DNA of 64,000 bases from NCBI GenBank assembly GCA_018398765.1, contig JAHBMJ010004726.1, positions 5,666 to 69,665 on the forward strand. The letters run 5' to 3'. This stretch comes from Chromera velia. Its lineage: Eukaryota > Sar > Chromeraceae. The translations under genes were made by a program, and so were the position numbers. This document shows, piece by piece, positions 11,201 through 23,487 of this stretch; the stretch's first letter is position 1; each line of letters opens with the position of its first letter. The notes under the pieces were generated by a model, which had not been told where the DNA came from, made no database searches, and worked only from the letters and a program-made list of their open reading frames with translations.

Positions 11201-12619
11201 GCTCCGGGATTGTGGTGGCCCCGGAGGGTCCCTCTGTGGGGCAGCCCGGGCCTGTCCCCTCTACCAGACTTCTCCCCCTTCCCCCCGGCACGCCCTCTCC
11301 CCAGATTACCGGGGACACAGTGGCAGTCTTGCCGCTTCCTTCTTCTCATGCATTCAACAGCAGTAGCAGCATCTACGTGGATCCCTCAGGGGTTTCAGGG
11401 AAGACGGGCAAGGCCCAAGCGGATACCCGAAACAATGGGAAAAAGGAGGGACGGGGGGACCGAAACTCGAAAGAACACTCCAAGACACCTCGCTTTCTTG
11501 GTTTGGCTCTGAGTGACGAGGGGCGACTGGTTGCCTTTGGGGCTGCTGCGGGTGTTGTAAGTTGTCTGGTTCTTTTCCTCGCGTGGCAGTTGTGGGTTTG
11601 TTGGGGCCCTGGGAGACGGCGGCGTCCGCCCTCTGTGTCTCGTTCGACGAGTAGGACCCCGAATATCATGGCTCCTATGCACGAAGCTTTCAATTCCATT
11701 TGGAACAAGCCGAAAAGTTTCGCTGGAGGGATAAGCTACGAAGCTGGTGGCAGTAATGAGAGTCTCTCGCACAGCCAGCACCAGAGAGACTTGCACGGAC
11801 ACCACCCGCATCGAGCGAACACGATGCCGACTCCCGGATTGTTCGGAGGCGTCGATCTCCACTCGCACCTTCTCGGTGGGGATGGGGAGACAGAAAGCCC
11901 GGCGGGCCGTGAAACTGAGCCTGCTGGGTTTCCCAAACAGTACCGAGAAGGCGACCCCTCAGCAGAGGGTTCCCGTCTGGCCCCCGAATTGTCTTTTCGT
12001 GATTCCACGATCAGTCGTGAGGCCTCCCCGTGTGAGAGAGACACAAACCGGGAGAGGTCGATGGGGGCACAAGGGGTGCCGCCGGAGGAAGAAGAGGGCG
12101 ACTTGCAGCTTGTAGAAGACCGCCCTCCTTCCGCGCACAGCCAAAGCAGTGGGGGTAGGGGAAGAGGGATGGTGAAGGAAAAGAGGAGAAGCGGAAAGCA
12201 GGAGCAGAAGGAGAACTGCAGGGGTGGAGAAGAGGAGGAGCGGCAGGAGGAAAGAGAAGGCAAGAAGGCGAGAGAAGAGAAAGACAGAAAAGAAGAAGGA
12301 AAAGGAAAAGAAGGCCGCTCCTTGTCGCCACCCCCTGAGGCGGCCGTCTCGTCCTCTGTGTCTCTCACAAAGATCCCCCCGAACACTTCCCTTGGCCGGG
12401 TGATCGAGAACGGGAAATTGGTGCAAAAATTCCACGTGAGTTGATTGACAGGCAGTCTGGAATTGTTCTCATTGCTGCTTGGTGGATGTGCACGCGAGTG
12501 TTTATCTCTTTGTTTTGAGTGGTTGCTCTCTTCCTTGTCCTCTGCCTCACCGTCTGTATGTTTGCTTGTCTGCTCTGTCGTGGCGGTGTTCTCGTAAAAA
12601 GGGACACGTTTTGGTACAC

Positions 12620-12654
<35 letters not shown>

Positions 12655-15600
12655 GGTCAACAACCCCTGGTGATTTAGTGTCGTTCTGCCTTGTGTGCAC
12701 TTCTCATCCCCAGTCATTCTTTGTTTGTTCAAATGAACCCGGCCTCCTCCTTCCTTTGCAGAAGCTGAAGCCCATCGGCAAGGGTGCTTTCGGGCGCGTG
12801 TTCAGGGCACAGCACAAGATGGAGCAAGCCGTGTATGCCCTCAAGTGCCAGCTCGTGTGGCTGAGGAGCACTGCCGACCTAAAATCACAACGCGTGTTTC
12901 GGGAGGTCAGTAGATGGAGAGGCAAACAGGGTGACGGATGGATGGATGCGTGGATGGATAGATTCGCAAACAGACACGGCTGAAATGCTAGAGAAGAAAG
13001 CGTATGCAGTTTTGCGTTCGCGGTCTTTGTCTTGGTATGCGTGTATGTGAAGTGGTATGCATCCTCCTCCAGGAATGTGTTTTTAGCCTGCACGCGTTCA
13101 TCCTTGCACAAACGTGCCTCCATGATAGGCTCATATTTTTCTGTTTGTCCGCGCGCGCCTGCAGTGTCTGGCAGGGTCCCGCATCCACTCCACATACGTG
13201 GTTCGGTATTTTGGATCATGGTGCGAGGAACCCGACGAATTACCCCGTGAGATTCTGTACTCGGATTCCGATTTTCGGGCTCTTCTGGCTGGGAACCTGC
13301 CTGGGGCAGGGCTGACGTCCGGCGGCAAGGGGCGAGGGGGGGGAAAGGTCGGGGGACATGCGGCATTGGACTGGAAGGCGGGGGGGAAGAGGGAAAAGGG
13401 GGGGGAAGGGGAACGGCATGCCGCCATTCCGGATCCTGTAGCCGCAATTGATGGGATGAGCCTGGTGCGTCCCCCATCGGTTGATTTGACCGCAACAGTG
13501 GGGGGCAGTATAGGTCAAGCAGGATCTAGTGCTATGGGCACAGCTGCTTACTCCTTTCCCCCTGTTGGTCCTCAGGATGCGCCGCATGACTCTGACTGCT
13601 CAGAGTTTTCCCTTGGGTTCGCACTTGACAGCATTGAAGGGGGGGGATTTGAGAGAAGACCGAAAAGAGGAAATCGAAAATCAAGAAAGAAAAGCCAGCT
13701 CCGAGGCCATGTGTCTTACCCAGCAGGTGGTATTGGGGGTAGTTTATTGCGTGAAGGAAGTTGGGCAGATGAGGCAGGTGGGACTGTTTTGGGAAGTGAG
13801 GAAGATGATAGGGCACGGAGAGAGAATAGGAGGCCGAGAAGAGGCATGTCGGAGGGATCTGACTCTGATGGGGGATTTTGGGGGGATGAGTCTGATGATG
13901 ACGGGGTGGAGTTTCTCCGGTCGACCGACAGCATGGGAGCAGAGCCGCTGCCTGCTGACGATCTAGAGAGACACTCGCCTTCAGGCGGTAGGGGAGAGGG
14001 TGGAGATGGCGCTGGTAGTTCCTTTGAGAGAGAGGTTGATGAAAGATGGGAACAGGAGGAGGAGGACCATTGGGGGCCCTCCCGTGCCCCGAAGCTGTCT
14101 TCTGTTCGTTGTATGGTTTTGGAAGACGAAGAGGAGGAAGAAGGAAACGAGGTCGATGTCCTGAATATGTCGGGGGGATTCACCTCGCCTGCAGGGTGTC
14201 AAGAGGGAGGACAGACAGAGGGAGAGGGTCGAAGGGACTCTCTCCCAGGAGTGATTGTCTCTTCTGCCTCTGCCATTATTCCTCCCTCTGCCCAGCCTGG
14301 TTGTTCCCCATTGGCTCAGAACACAGGAACAACATGGACAGGCAGCAGAGAGAGAAGTCTGGAGTCATTTGGACTCTCTCCCCCCGTCTCGCTGGCAGTA
14401 GCAGTAGGCGCCAGTCCCCTTCCGAGAGGCACGATGGAGGACAGACAGCCCCGGATGCTTCCCCTTCTCCCTCTGGAGTCGACTGACTCCGCAGAGGGGA
14501 GAAGCGTCAGCAGTCCGGGTCCCCTCCGGGACAAGCGGATAGGAGAGGAGAGCCGGGGGGAGAATGAGGAGGAGGAACCATTCTCGAGTTTATCGGGAGA
14601 GGACGCCTGTGCCAGTCCCCCCAAATCTAAGTCGTCTAGGTCTAGTGCACCAGGTGTCCGGAGACAAAAGAGTGCACCCGACGGCAGGGAAATGGACACG
14701 TCTGACTGGAGGATGGGGAGTGATTTGGGGGGGGAGACGGGAGACGGAGAGAATCCCGTATCTCCCATCCCTCATCATCCCGTCTCCTCTCCCGCTCTCG
14801 GAGCCTCATCTCCTGCAGCCGTCTCCGCCTCTCCTCCCCCCGGGGGTCTTCTAGACCCTCCATTGAGCCCCTCTCATCAGATGGAGGGGCGTCACCACCC
14901 TTCCCCTGGCCGCCGACGAGGTCACGGGGGCGACCTGCGTCCTCCCGGATTACGCCCCCCCCTTCCTCCGAACACACGCCACAAACAAAACGGTCACCAG
15001 CACCGTCCCCGCAGCTCCGCAGATGTGAAGGAGGAAGAGGAGAAGCGGTTTCCCGTCGTGTTGTTCATGCAAATGGAGCTCTGTATGGGGGAGAAACAGT
15101 CTGTCGCCCAGACCCTCAGGCAGTGGCTGGACCACCCGAGTAGGTCCACCGTGCCTCTGGAGTTCACGAAGGGCAAAACCCCTTTCCAAGAGCTCACCTT
15201 CATGAAACAACTGGCAAAGGGTCTTCGGGAGATCCACAAAGAGTCAGTCAGTCAGGCAGTTTGTTTCCACTCCGGGAAGGTTTGTGTAGGAGAGGTTTTG
15301 CCTTTGAATGCGATCGAGCTTTTCCTTTTATGTAGGGGTGTAGGCGTGTGTCTTCTTGGATGGTGGATGTATACATCGAATAAGAGTTTGTTTGCCGTGA
15401 CAGCAGCAGCCACTTGGGTCACCCGTGCCTCCAGACAGACAAGTTTCTGTGTTCACTTTTCCCCTCCGTGCTTTCATGCATTGTCGTGTCGGTTCACTTT
15501 GCTGTGGTTTCAGGGGCCTCGTGCACCGTGACTTGAAGCCTGAGAACATTTTCGTGTGCGGCAAGGGGGTGAAGATTGGGGACTTCGGCCTCTCCAAGTT

Positions 15601-16351
15601 TCTCTCAGAGCCGATGAACGGACAGGAAGACAACCCGCTGGCACCAGAGGGGAGCGTCGATGCAGGCAGTCCCACACTGACCACCCCCGTTGTGTCTCCT
15701 CCGGGGTCTGGCAGGGGGATGGTGCGAATCGACTCACAGGCCTCCGTGAGGGGTCAGAAGATCGGGACACCCGGGTACTGGCCTCCTGAGGCAAACGAGC
15801 AGTGCTCTACTGCAGGGGACATCTTCTCTGTGGGTCTCGTGTTTCTCGAGTTGGTCTCGAACAGGTTCGACACGGTGATGGAGAGGTTCAAGTTAATGGA
15901 CAGAATCCGAGATGCGGGGGAGTCCCCTCCCTTCCTCTGGGCCGCGTTTCCGGACATCGCCAGGCTTCTCGAGGACATGTGCAAGAGGGACCCCGAGGAG
16001 AGACCATCGGCAGACGACGTCAGTGAGGGGACAAGAGCGGGAGGGGGGATGTTTGTATTGATTTATGAACGATTTTCCGTTTGTAAAGAGACTTTAGAAA
16101 TGGTATCTATATGGAGAGCATGTGGTGAAGAGAAAGTCTACAGGAGAGTCTCGCTTTTTTTGCGAAGCTTTGCGATGTCCTTGAAGTGTGTTCGTTGGCG
16201 CGAACAGTTTGCAGGAATTGACGCTCATGTTCCTTTTCTTGAATGTGTCTTTTTCTCTCCTTCTCTGCAGGTGTACAAGCGCGTGAAAGAGCTGCTGAAG
16301 CAGTTGCCAGTGAACTCTCCCTCGACTCGCATCTCTGAGCACGAGGGATGA
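8235..16351 (+). CDS. PERK/PK4-like eIF2-alpha kinase, ER membrane (10 exons, about 1957 aa)
   Basis: Exons: 8235-8669, 8892-8930, 9267-9386, 9450-9485, 9834-10034, 10201-12435, 12762-12905, 13165-15242, 15514-16018, 16271-16351; all phases agree. A signal peptide (MGLTKKTVLLLQILVSVLVG) leads a PERK-type luminal domain with propeller-like pieces (VVLTTDGTLWAVREDGRYLW, IRDVVEQSPF, FGTTDWHIRAKG). A transmembrane helix lies near residues 721-745. The kinase starts near 1023: glycine loop GKGAFGRVF, Lys1050, a roughly 600-residue acidic insert between the lobes, the eIF2K-typical LFMQMELC near 1705, HRDLKPEN (Asp1769), DFG (Asp1786) and GTPGYWPPE. Family role: unfolded-protein stress in the ER lumen activates the kinase, which phosphorylates eIF2-alpha and lowers translation. 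Apicomplexan counterparts are PK4 and IF2K-A. All key catalytic residues are present. Five of nine donors are GTCAGT. Confidence 0.9.
9536..9629. repeat. (TTCA)n microsatellite in kinase intron
   Basis: About 23 tetranucleotide ATTC/TTCA units with one slip near 9575, in the intron between kinase exons 4 and 5 of the model (9450-9485 and 9834-10034). It reads as an SFIHSFIH frame that is not coding. Confidence 0.95.
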
Positions 16352-16683
16352 CCAGGAGAGAGACGGCCGGCCGACAGACACGAGCATGTCGAGAAAAGTC
16401 TGGTCGCGTCTCCGATCCGTTCATCCACCTAGCTGTCTTCCTTCCCACCTTTCTGCCAAAGCAGCTCTCTTTCCGTGAGTCTTTCGGGGTTGTTAGGCGT
16501 CGGCGGTGTCCGCTGCCTGCCTATTTCGGGTGTGATGTTCTTCGTCTGCCAAAACCTGACTGACTGACAGAATTGTTTTCTTCCACCCACCGTCTTGTCT
16601 CCTCTTCCTTCCAGAGACACCGAGCTCTCTGCTTCGTATACCCAGTGGTGCCGTGAACAGAATCGCTCGGTCAGACGTCATAG

Positions 16684-16714
<31 letters not shown>

Positions 16715-16734
16715 TGGGGGGGAGGGGGGGGGAC

Positions 16735-16989
16735 NNNNNNNNNNNNNNNNNNNNNNNNNNNNNNNNNNNNNNNNNNNNNNNNNNNNNNNNNNNNNNNNNN
16801 NNNNNNNNNNNNNNNNNNNNNNNNNNNNNNNNNNNNNNNNNNNNNNNNNNNNNNNNNNNNNNNNNNNNNNNNNNNNNNNNNNNNNNNNNNNNNNNNNNNN
16901 NNNNNNNNNNNNNNNNNNNNNNNNNNNNNNNNNNNNNNNNNNNNNNNNNNNNNNNNNNNNNNNNNNNNNNNNNNNNNNNNNNNNNNNNN
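16735..16989. other. Scaffold gap (255 N)
   Basis: A run of unknown bases flanked on both sides by G homopolymer (GGGAGGGGGGGGGAC and GGGGGG). Sequence across the gap is unknown; the frames that read through it are meaningless. Confidence 1.
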
Positions 16990-17447
16990 GGGGGGACATT
17001 GGATGAATGAGTGAAGAACTGAATGGAAGGTTGAGGATGAAGAAAGAAAGAAAAACAAACAGACAGAGAGACAGACTGACAGACAGACAGACAGAAAGAC
17101 GGAAAGAAAGAAAGAAAGAAAGAAAGAAAGTGAAGAGTGACTGCGTGCTCATTCAATGCCAGTGCGTCTTCCTGAGTGATCGTTGCGGAGGGTTTATCCC
17201 TCTTTCATTTAATTTAATTTGATTTGGTTTCCATTCGTTCGTGTGGTGCATTTTATTTACACTCCCTTTCTTTTCCGCTTCCTGCCGCAGGAAGATCTGG
17301 TTGAAACAGGAGGGAATGGAGGGACTTTATTTACTCTTTCTACCGACTTCTGATTTTCAAAAGCCTTTATTTTTCTTCTGAATTTCTTTCTGTTCTCCTC
17401 TCCCTCCTTTCTCCTTCTTTCCTTCCACCATGTACAGTGACAAGGTC

Positions 17448-17456
17448 CAATAAATA
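17448..17456 (+). terminator. Candidate polyadenylation signal
   Basis: CAATAAATA occurs about 1.1 kb after the kinase stop codon, in a pyrimidine-rich non-coding stretch. It fits an AATAAA poly(A) signal, but distance and lack of transcript data make assignment to the kinase gene tentative. Confidence 0.25.
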
Positions 17457-18227
17457 CTGTCTGAAAGACATGCAGGCACCCCTGCCCTCTTTTTTTTGTT
17501 TCGTTTGTCTCGAATGCCGCTCTCTCTCATGGAAGTGGCTGCTGGCATGAACTTCCGGGGTCCAAACAGCAAAGAGGAAGGAAGGAAGCCAGGCTGGAAG
17601 AAGGCAGAAGATTGGGTTTCCGTCTCTCTTTCCTGCTTCCTTTTTTATTATTTGTGCGATTTGTTCCTATCTGGGCTGAAAGAGGTTAAGTCTGCCTCTC
17701 GTGGTTCGGGTGTGCATGTTAGAGAGAGAGGGTATCGAGCAGGGAAACACGCGGAGGAGAAGGGAGACTGCGGGGATGGGAATCCTTCTTGGTGATGTGA
17801 GTGCATCATCGCAACAAAAAAAACACTAAAACATGAATGCATGATGATGCATATGAAGAGTGAGGTTACTGCTTCAGTCAATGCATCGCACCGAATGATA
17901 AACTGATTTAACATGAGCTTGGCAGAGGCGAATCGTGGGAGAGCGCGAGGGCGCAGGGAGAGGGGCGGATCGAGAAGGGATGACCCTTTCAGGTTCTTTT
18001 CTTCTGCACGGGATGGGTGGGTGGATGGGTGATTGGGTTTGCCCGCAACTTTGTTTTCTCTGTGCACCTTTTTTGTCATTTCTTCCCTGCCCTGGCTCCC
18101 TGTCACCCTTCTCAGTCCTGCCGTGGCACTCTTTTCTCCTCCTTTCTTTCCTTCTCGAGACGGACGGCGTACATGCATGAAGGAATTCCCGTGCATATTT
18201 TTCCCCCTTTGTGTACTTTAAGTGGGA

Positions 18228-18320
18228 GGGCAAGGGAGGGGGGGGTTTCAGGGAGGTTGTGGGTGAGAGGGAAGGGGGGGGGGGTTCACAGCGACCTCAG
18301 ACTTGGGGGGTGGGGGTTTG
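18228..18320 (+). other. G-run cluster (possible G-quadruplex)
   Basis: Runs of 3-11 guanines recur at short spacing (GGGAGGG, GGGAGGGGGGGG, GGGAGG, GGGTG, GGGAAGGGGGGGGGGG, GGGGGGTGGGGG). Such spacing is compatible with one or more G-quadruplexes. It lies in the spacer downstream of the kinase gene. Confidence 0.4.
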
Positions 18321-18549
18321 GTCTTATGCGGCAGTCTTCTCTCTTGGCCGAGTGGCGACACAGCCGCTGCATGACATGAGGTCTCTGACAAACAGACGGA
18401 GACCCTCAGGCTGGTGCCATCATGAGCTGTCGTGTGCGTTGGGGACCATCGGAAATGTTGTAGGGTAGACGAAGCTTGTGGGGTTGGTTGGGAAAAGGGG
18501 GGGGGATTCGCTGTCTGTGCGTCGGAGTCCAACTCTCTCTCTCTTCTCT

Positions 18550-18581
<32 letters not shown>

Positions 18582-18719
18582 CCCCCCCCCCNCCCCCTCG
18601 CTCCTCCCATCCAAAGTGGGTCAACATATGATCCATCAATCGTGCTGGCACTCACTCCCTCAGCCAGCGAAGATACAACCACCGCTCGGAGATGAAACTC
18701 GGCTTCAAGTCGGGGTGAC

Positions 18720-19600
<881 letters not shown>

Positions 19601-19654
19601 CCCGATCATCATTATGCATGGGTGGCTTATGGTGGCTTGAGATCGGAGCTCGAC

Positions 19655-19960
19655 GCGGAGCTTGCGCGGGCCCATGCAACTCGTGGGCCCGGCTAGCCGC
19701 CTGCGCATGTACACACGAGGAATCTGACGCACTCCGTGCGAATGGCCCGGAAAGCCATCAAAATTAACTCCATTTGTTTTGACCCTTATACTCATGTTGT
19801 GTTAAGTGCCCCCTCAGCTCTATTTCCGGGACATGCATCTGCGTGCGTCAGAATTTTCAATCGGAGATTCAGCACGCTCGACGTACATACGCGCGCTGCC
19901 ACCTCAACTCTTTGTAAGTGCCCCTCAGCTACGCTTTCCGGGCCATACTTCGATCATGCT
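19655..19960 (+). promoter_or_regulatory. GC-rich upstream patch with GGGCCC motifs
   Basis: Just after the AT-rich island come GCGCGGGCCCATG, GTGGGCCCGG, ATGGCCCGG and TTTCCGGGCCA, together with CACTCCGTGCGAATG. The ATG of the ABC transporter gene is at 20145. A CTCCGTGCGA element recurs at about 47193 and 47255, upstream of another gene. Promoter function is inferred from position and recurrence only. Confidence 0.4.
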
Positions 19961-20144
19961 GATCTTCACGACTGCTTGATTCGACGGTCTCGCTGTCTGT
20001 GTATAGCAAGCAGTCCGAGGTGTTCTGATTGGGAAGGAAGCATAGTTCTTGAGCCTGAATCGATTGAATGTTCGCACTGTCAACAAAGACCACCTGCAAT
20101 GAGTCCCTGTGTGCAGACTGATCACCTGAGTGACTGACCTATCA

Positions 20145-23100
20145 ATGCGGGGGGGCAGGGTCTTGCCCCTCATGCTGAGGGGTTCTCCTACCAAGATTCG
20201 TTCTGCTCTGTGTCAGCGACATCCCTTCGTCTCCCTGGTTGGGGCAGAACACTCCAGAGCGCTGAATGTGCTCAGTCACCCGTGGAGGGTGTGCCACTTG
20301 AAGCCGTTCGGGTCAAGCTGTCTCCACCTACATCCAGGATCACAGCAAGAGCTCCCGAGAGGCTTTCAATGCGCTTCCCTGAGTCTCCACCACCATGCAC
20401 GCGCTTTCAGTACGAGTCAGAAAGCCGACCACAACAAAGAGCCCCAGGCGTCGACCCTGGTTGGAGCAGCAGAGAGAAGGAAGCAGACGGAGACGGAGAC
20501 GGCAAAGGAGGTGAAGAAGCATGAAGGAGACGCCGCGTCCCCTTCCAGCAACTGGAACATTCTGCGGACGCTCTCCACGTTCCTGTGGCCAGACGAAAGG
20601 TTGGATTCTCATTACACTTACAGTCTTATACCTTTCGGCTTCTCTTTACGCTTGGCTTTCACTTCTCGACAACGTTGAGTTTGCTTGTCTTCACACCGCT
20701 TCTTCCTTATCCCCCCTTTCTCCACTTCTTCCGGCGACAGCGGGGCCATCTCTGTGTATTGGTTCGCTGGAAAGAAACGCTTATACGAGATTCTGTTCAC
20801 TTTCCACTCCATTCACCCCTGCCACGCCACATTCCTTGTTCCCCCTCCCCGCCCCGCCCCTTTCTGTGCATGCAGGGGGTACAGGGTCCGGGTGGTTGCC
20901 TCAGTCCTGTCCCTGGTGCTCGCCAAGGTGGCAACAATTCAAGTCAGACTGGGGGGGGGGNNGGGGGGGGGGGGGGACTGTCGGACTCCTCAATGGAGTG
21001 GGATGGGATGGGATGGTGCTGCACTGGCTGCTTGTCTTCCTCGGCTTGAATGAATGAAAGAAAGAATGAGCAGACCCCTACCCCTCTCTATCTCTCTCTT
21101 TTTCGACTTCCTCTCCCTCGCGTTTTGCAAGCTTCTCCTGTTCACTGAAGTATTTATTTATTCGGCCATGTCTGGATTCGTTTTTTGGCTTTTCTCCTGA
21201 GAACCCTCTGGAATGCTCTCTTCCCGGTCAATTGATTGGTATGGCGGAAGGTGGAGACTTCTCCTGTCTGACTGTTTTCTTTTTTTGTCCTTCTTAGCAA
21301 CTTGTTCCATCGGCTCCTGGCCCTTCCTGAACATGTTTTCTCTTCTTTTCTCTTCCTCCGCGTGTCCTAAAGGTGCGCGTTTCCTGTTCTGTGTTTTTGC
21401 TGCACACTTCTCTCTGCGTTGAAAGGTCGGATAGTGTGACAGTAAGACGATCAGACAGTGAAACCGACAAGCTGAGCAGAATGCTTGCCATACAAAAGTG
21501 AGGGAAAGAACGTGCGGGCAGTTCCAATGCCCTTCCCTTCCTGCTCACCTGCTTCTGGTCAGGAAGCATAAAACGAACACTTCTGCCATTTCTTCCTCAT
21601 TGCTTGCAGGCCCCCATTATTCTTTCACAGCTCGTGGACAGTTTCGGAGTGGCACCCACACCTGAGGCAATTCCTCTCGGTTGGTTGAAGAGGGATCAGA
21701 TCAACAGAGACCCTTCATGTGCGGCCTCTGCAGCCATGCAGCAGTCCCCTTTCCTGTTTTTCTCTTCATCTGCGATGCTGATTCGATCAGCCGCTTCCTC
21801 TCCTCTTCTCTAGCATTCGGTTGTGCTCTCTGAGCTTCCTTTGTCGGTTCGATGCATCTTGTGTTCTGTATTCCAAAACGCTCTCGTGAATGCCTTCCGG
21901 GCGTGTGTGTAGGGAGTTTTGGTTGAGTTTCTGTGGTCTCTGTCGTTTGATGCGGAAGGTGTTGTTTGCTTTTCCTTGTCTGCATGTGTGCAGCCCTGTT
22001 ACTCGGGTATGGGACGGCTCGCGTGTGCGCGTCTGGGTTCGGAGAACTTCGAAACGCGCTTTTTGCTCGGGTGCGTTTGTGTCTGCATGGGTTCCTCCGC
22101 GTACGCATGCGTTTAGCTTTTCTCTCTGCTGTGAGGGACACCATAAGTGGAGTAAGGGTGTGCACGATTCAAACTTGTGCGAAGACAAACACAAAGAGAG
22201 AAAACAAAACGAGAATTTGCTTTGGACAACCATGGAAACTCCTTCTCCAGATCCTTGTAGGGACACTTTCACTTTACCTCTGTCTTCCTTTAATTCTCTA
22301 CTTCCTTCCTCTGAGCCTGCATGCCTGTCTCTCTCTGTCTGTCTGCCTCAATGTCTGTTTGCTGGTCTATTTCTGTTCGTCTGAGTGTGTCGCATAAGTT
22401 TTCCCTCCTCTGCTTCCTCATCCATCCATTCAGGTATCACAAAGTGCTCTCAGGCTTGTGGCCAACAGGGCCTTCGCTCATCTGCACAGCCTCGGTGGGT
22501 CTTGCGTGCGTCGATGGTGCTTCCTTTTCGGGCCGCTTGTGCGACCTTTATTCGTTCCTTCCCGCCTGACTGTCATTCTTTCGTATTCATGAATGATCCT
22601 TTCTATTGCTGATCTGTGCAATTGCAAGTGTCGTCCTTGTTGGAAGCTGGTTTTGTTCCTTCACACACACGGTGCACGTCAATTCAAACGGAGGAAAAGG
22701 GCGGCTACCTTCCCTCTGACTTTCTGATTCTTGGTCCTTCTTAATCTCTCCTCCGAAAGGGTTTTCTGATGGTCTCCCTCCTTTTCTCAGTAACGTTTTG
22801 TGTGCCTGTCTGATGCTGACGCACGCAGATCTGGAGGTTCTCTTGGCAACAAAAAGTGGAGAGCTGAGCATGATCCTCTCGAGGTTTGTCCGGCAGCCAT
22901 CAAATAAAACACTCACGGCACCCACCAGTTGAGAGAGAATAATAATTAGCCCTCTCTGACCGCGCTGCTGATTCCTTCCTCTCTGCTTCACATCTGAAGG
23001 ACGCTGCTTGCTGCCGCCCTTCTCTGATTTTTTCCTGAAAGTGCGCACATGCGTCGGTTTCCCCCCTTTTTTTTTCGGTGGGAGGAGCGTGGATTGCAGT

Positions 23101-23452
23101 CTCTCTTTTGAGGCTTGCCTCTGCGTGTCTGCTTTTTCGTTTCCGACGGTGCCTGTCTGACGCAGGGCGCGACTCTGAATCGGCCACGAGCGCATGCTTT
23201 CTATCCCTCGCATGTCAAGAAGCACGCGTCCAGATCAAGCGCATCTTTTGAAAGCAGGACCTGACAATGGCAACAAAATGTTCGCTCTTCTATTCTTCTG
23301 CCTGGCAGAACGCCCAAAAGAACTCTTGCGCGCAGCAGCGTCACGCTGTCTGCAGTGTTTTTGGACCTTGCAGAAGTGCCCGTGTGTTCGTGCGGTCGAA
23401 TCAAAGAAAATTCTGTTACGTGAGCATCCAACACGCTGTCTCGGTGAAATGT

Positions 23453-23487
<35 letters not shown>

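Noticed and set aside
11736-12653. Minus-strand 305-residue frame under the kinase gene
   Set aside because: It is the antisense shadow of kinase exon 10201-12435, where a Glu/Lys/Arg-rich coding stretch leaves the opposite strand open.
16493-17156. Frames running through the N gap
   Set aside because: Unknown bases cannot be translated; the flanks are (CA)n and (GAAA)n repeats.
22587-23225. Minus-strand 212-residue frame
   Set aside because: It overlaps a well-supported exon (22829-22883) and introns of the ABC transporter, and shows no domain.
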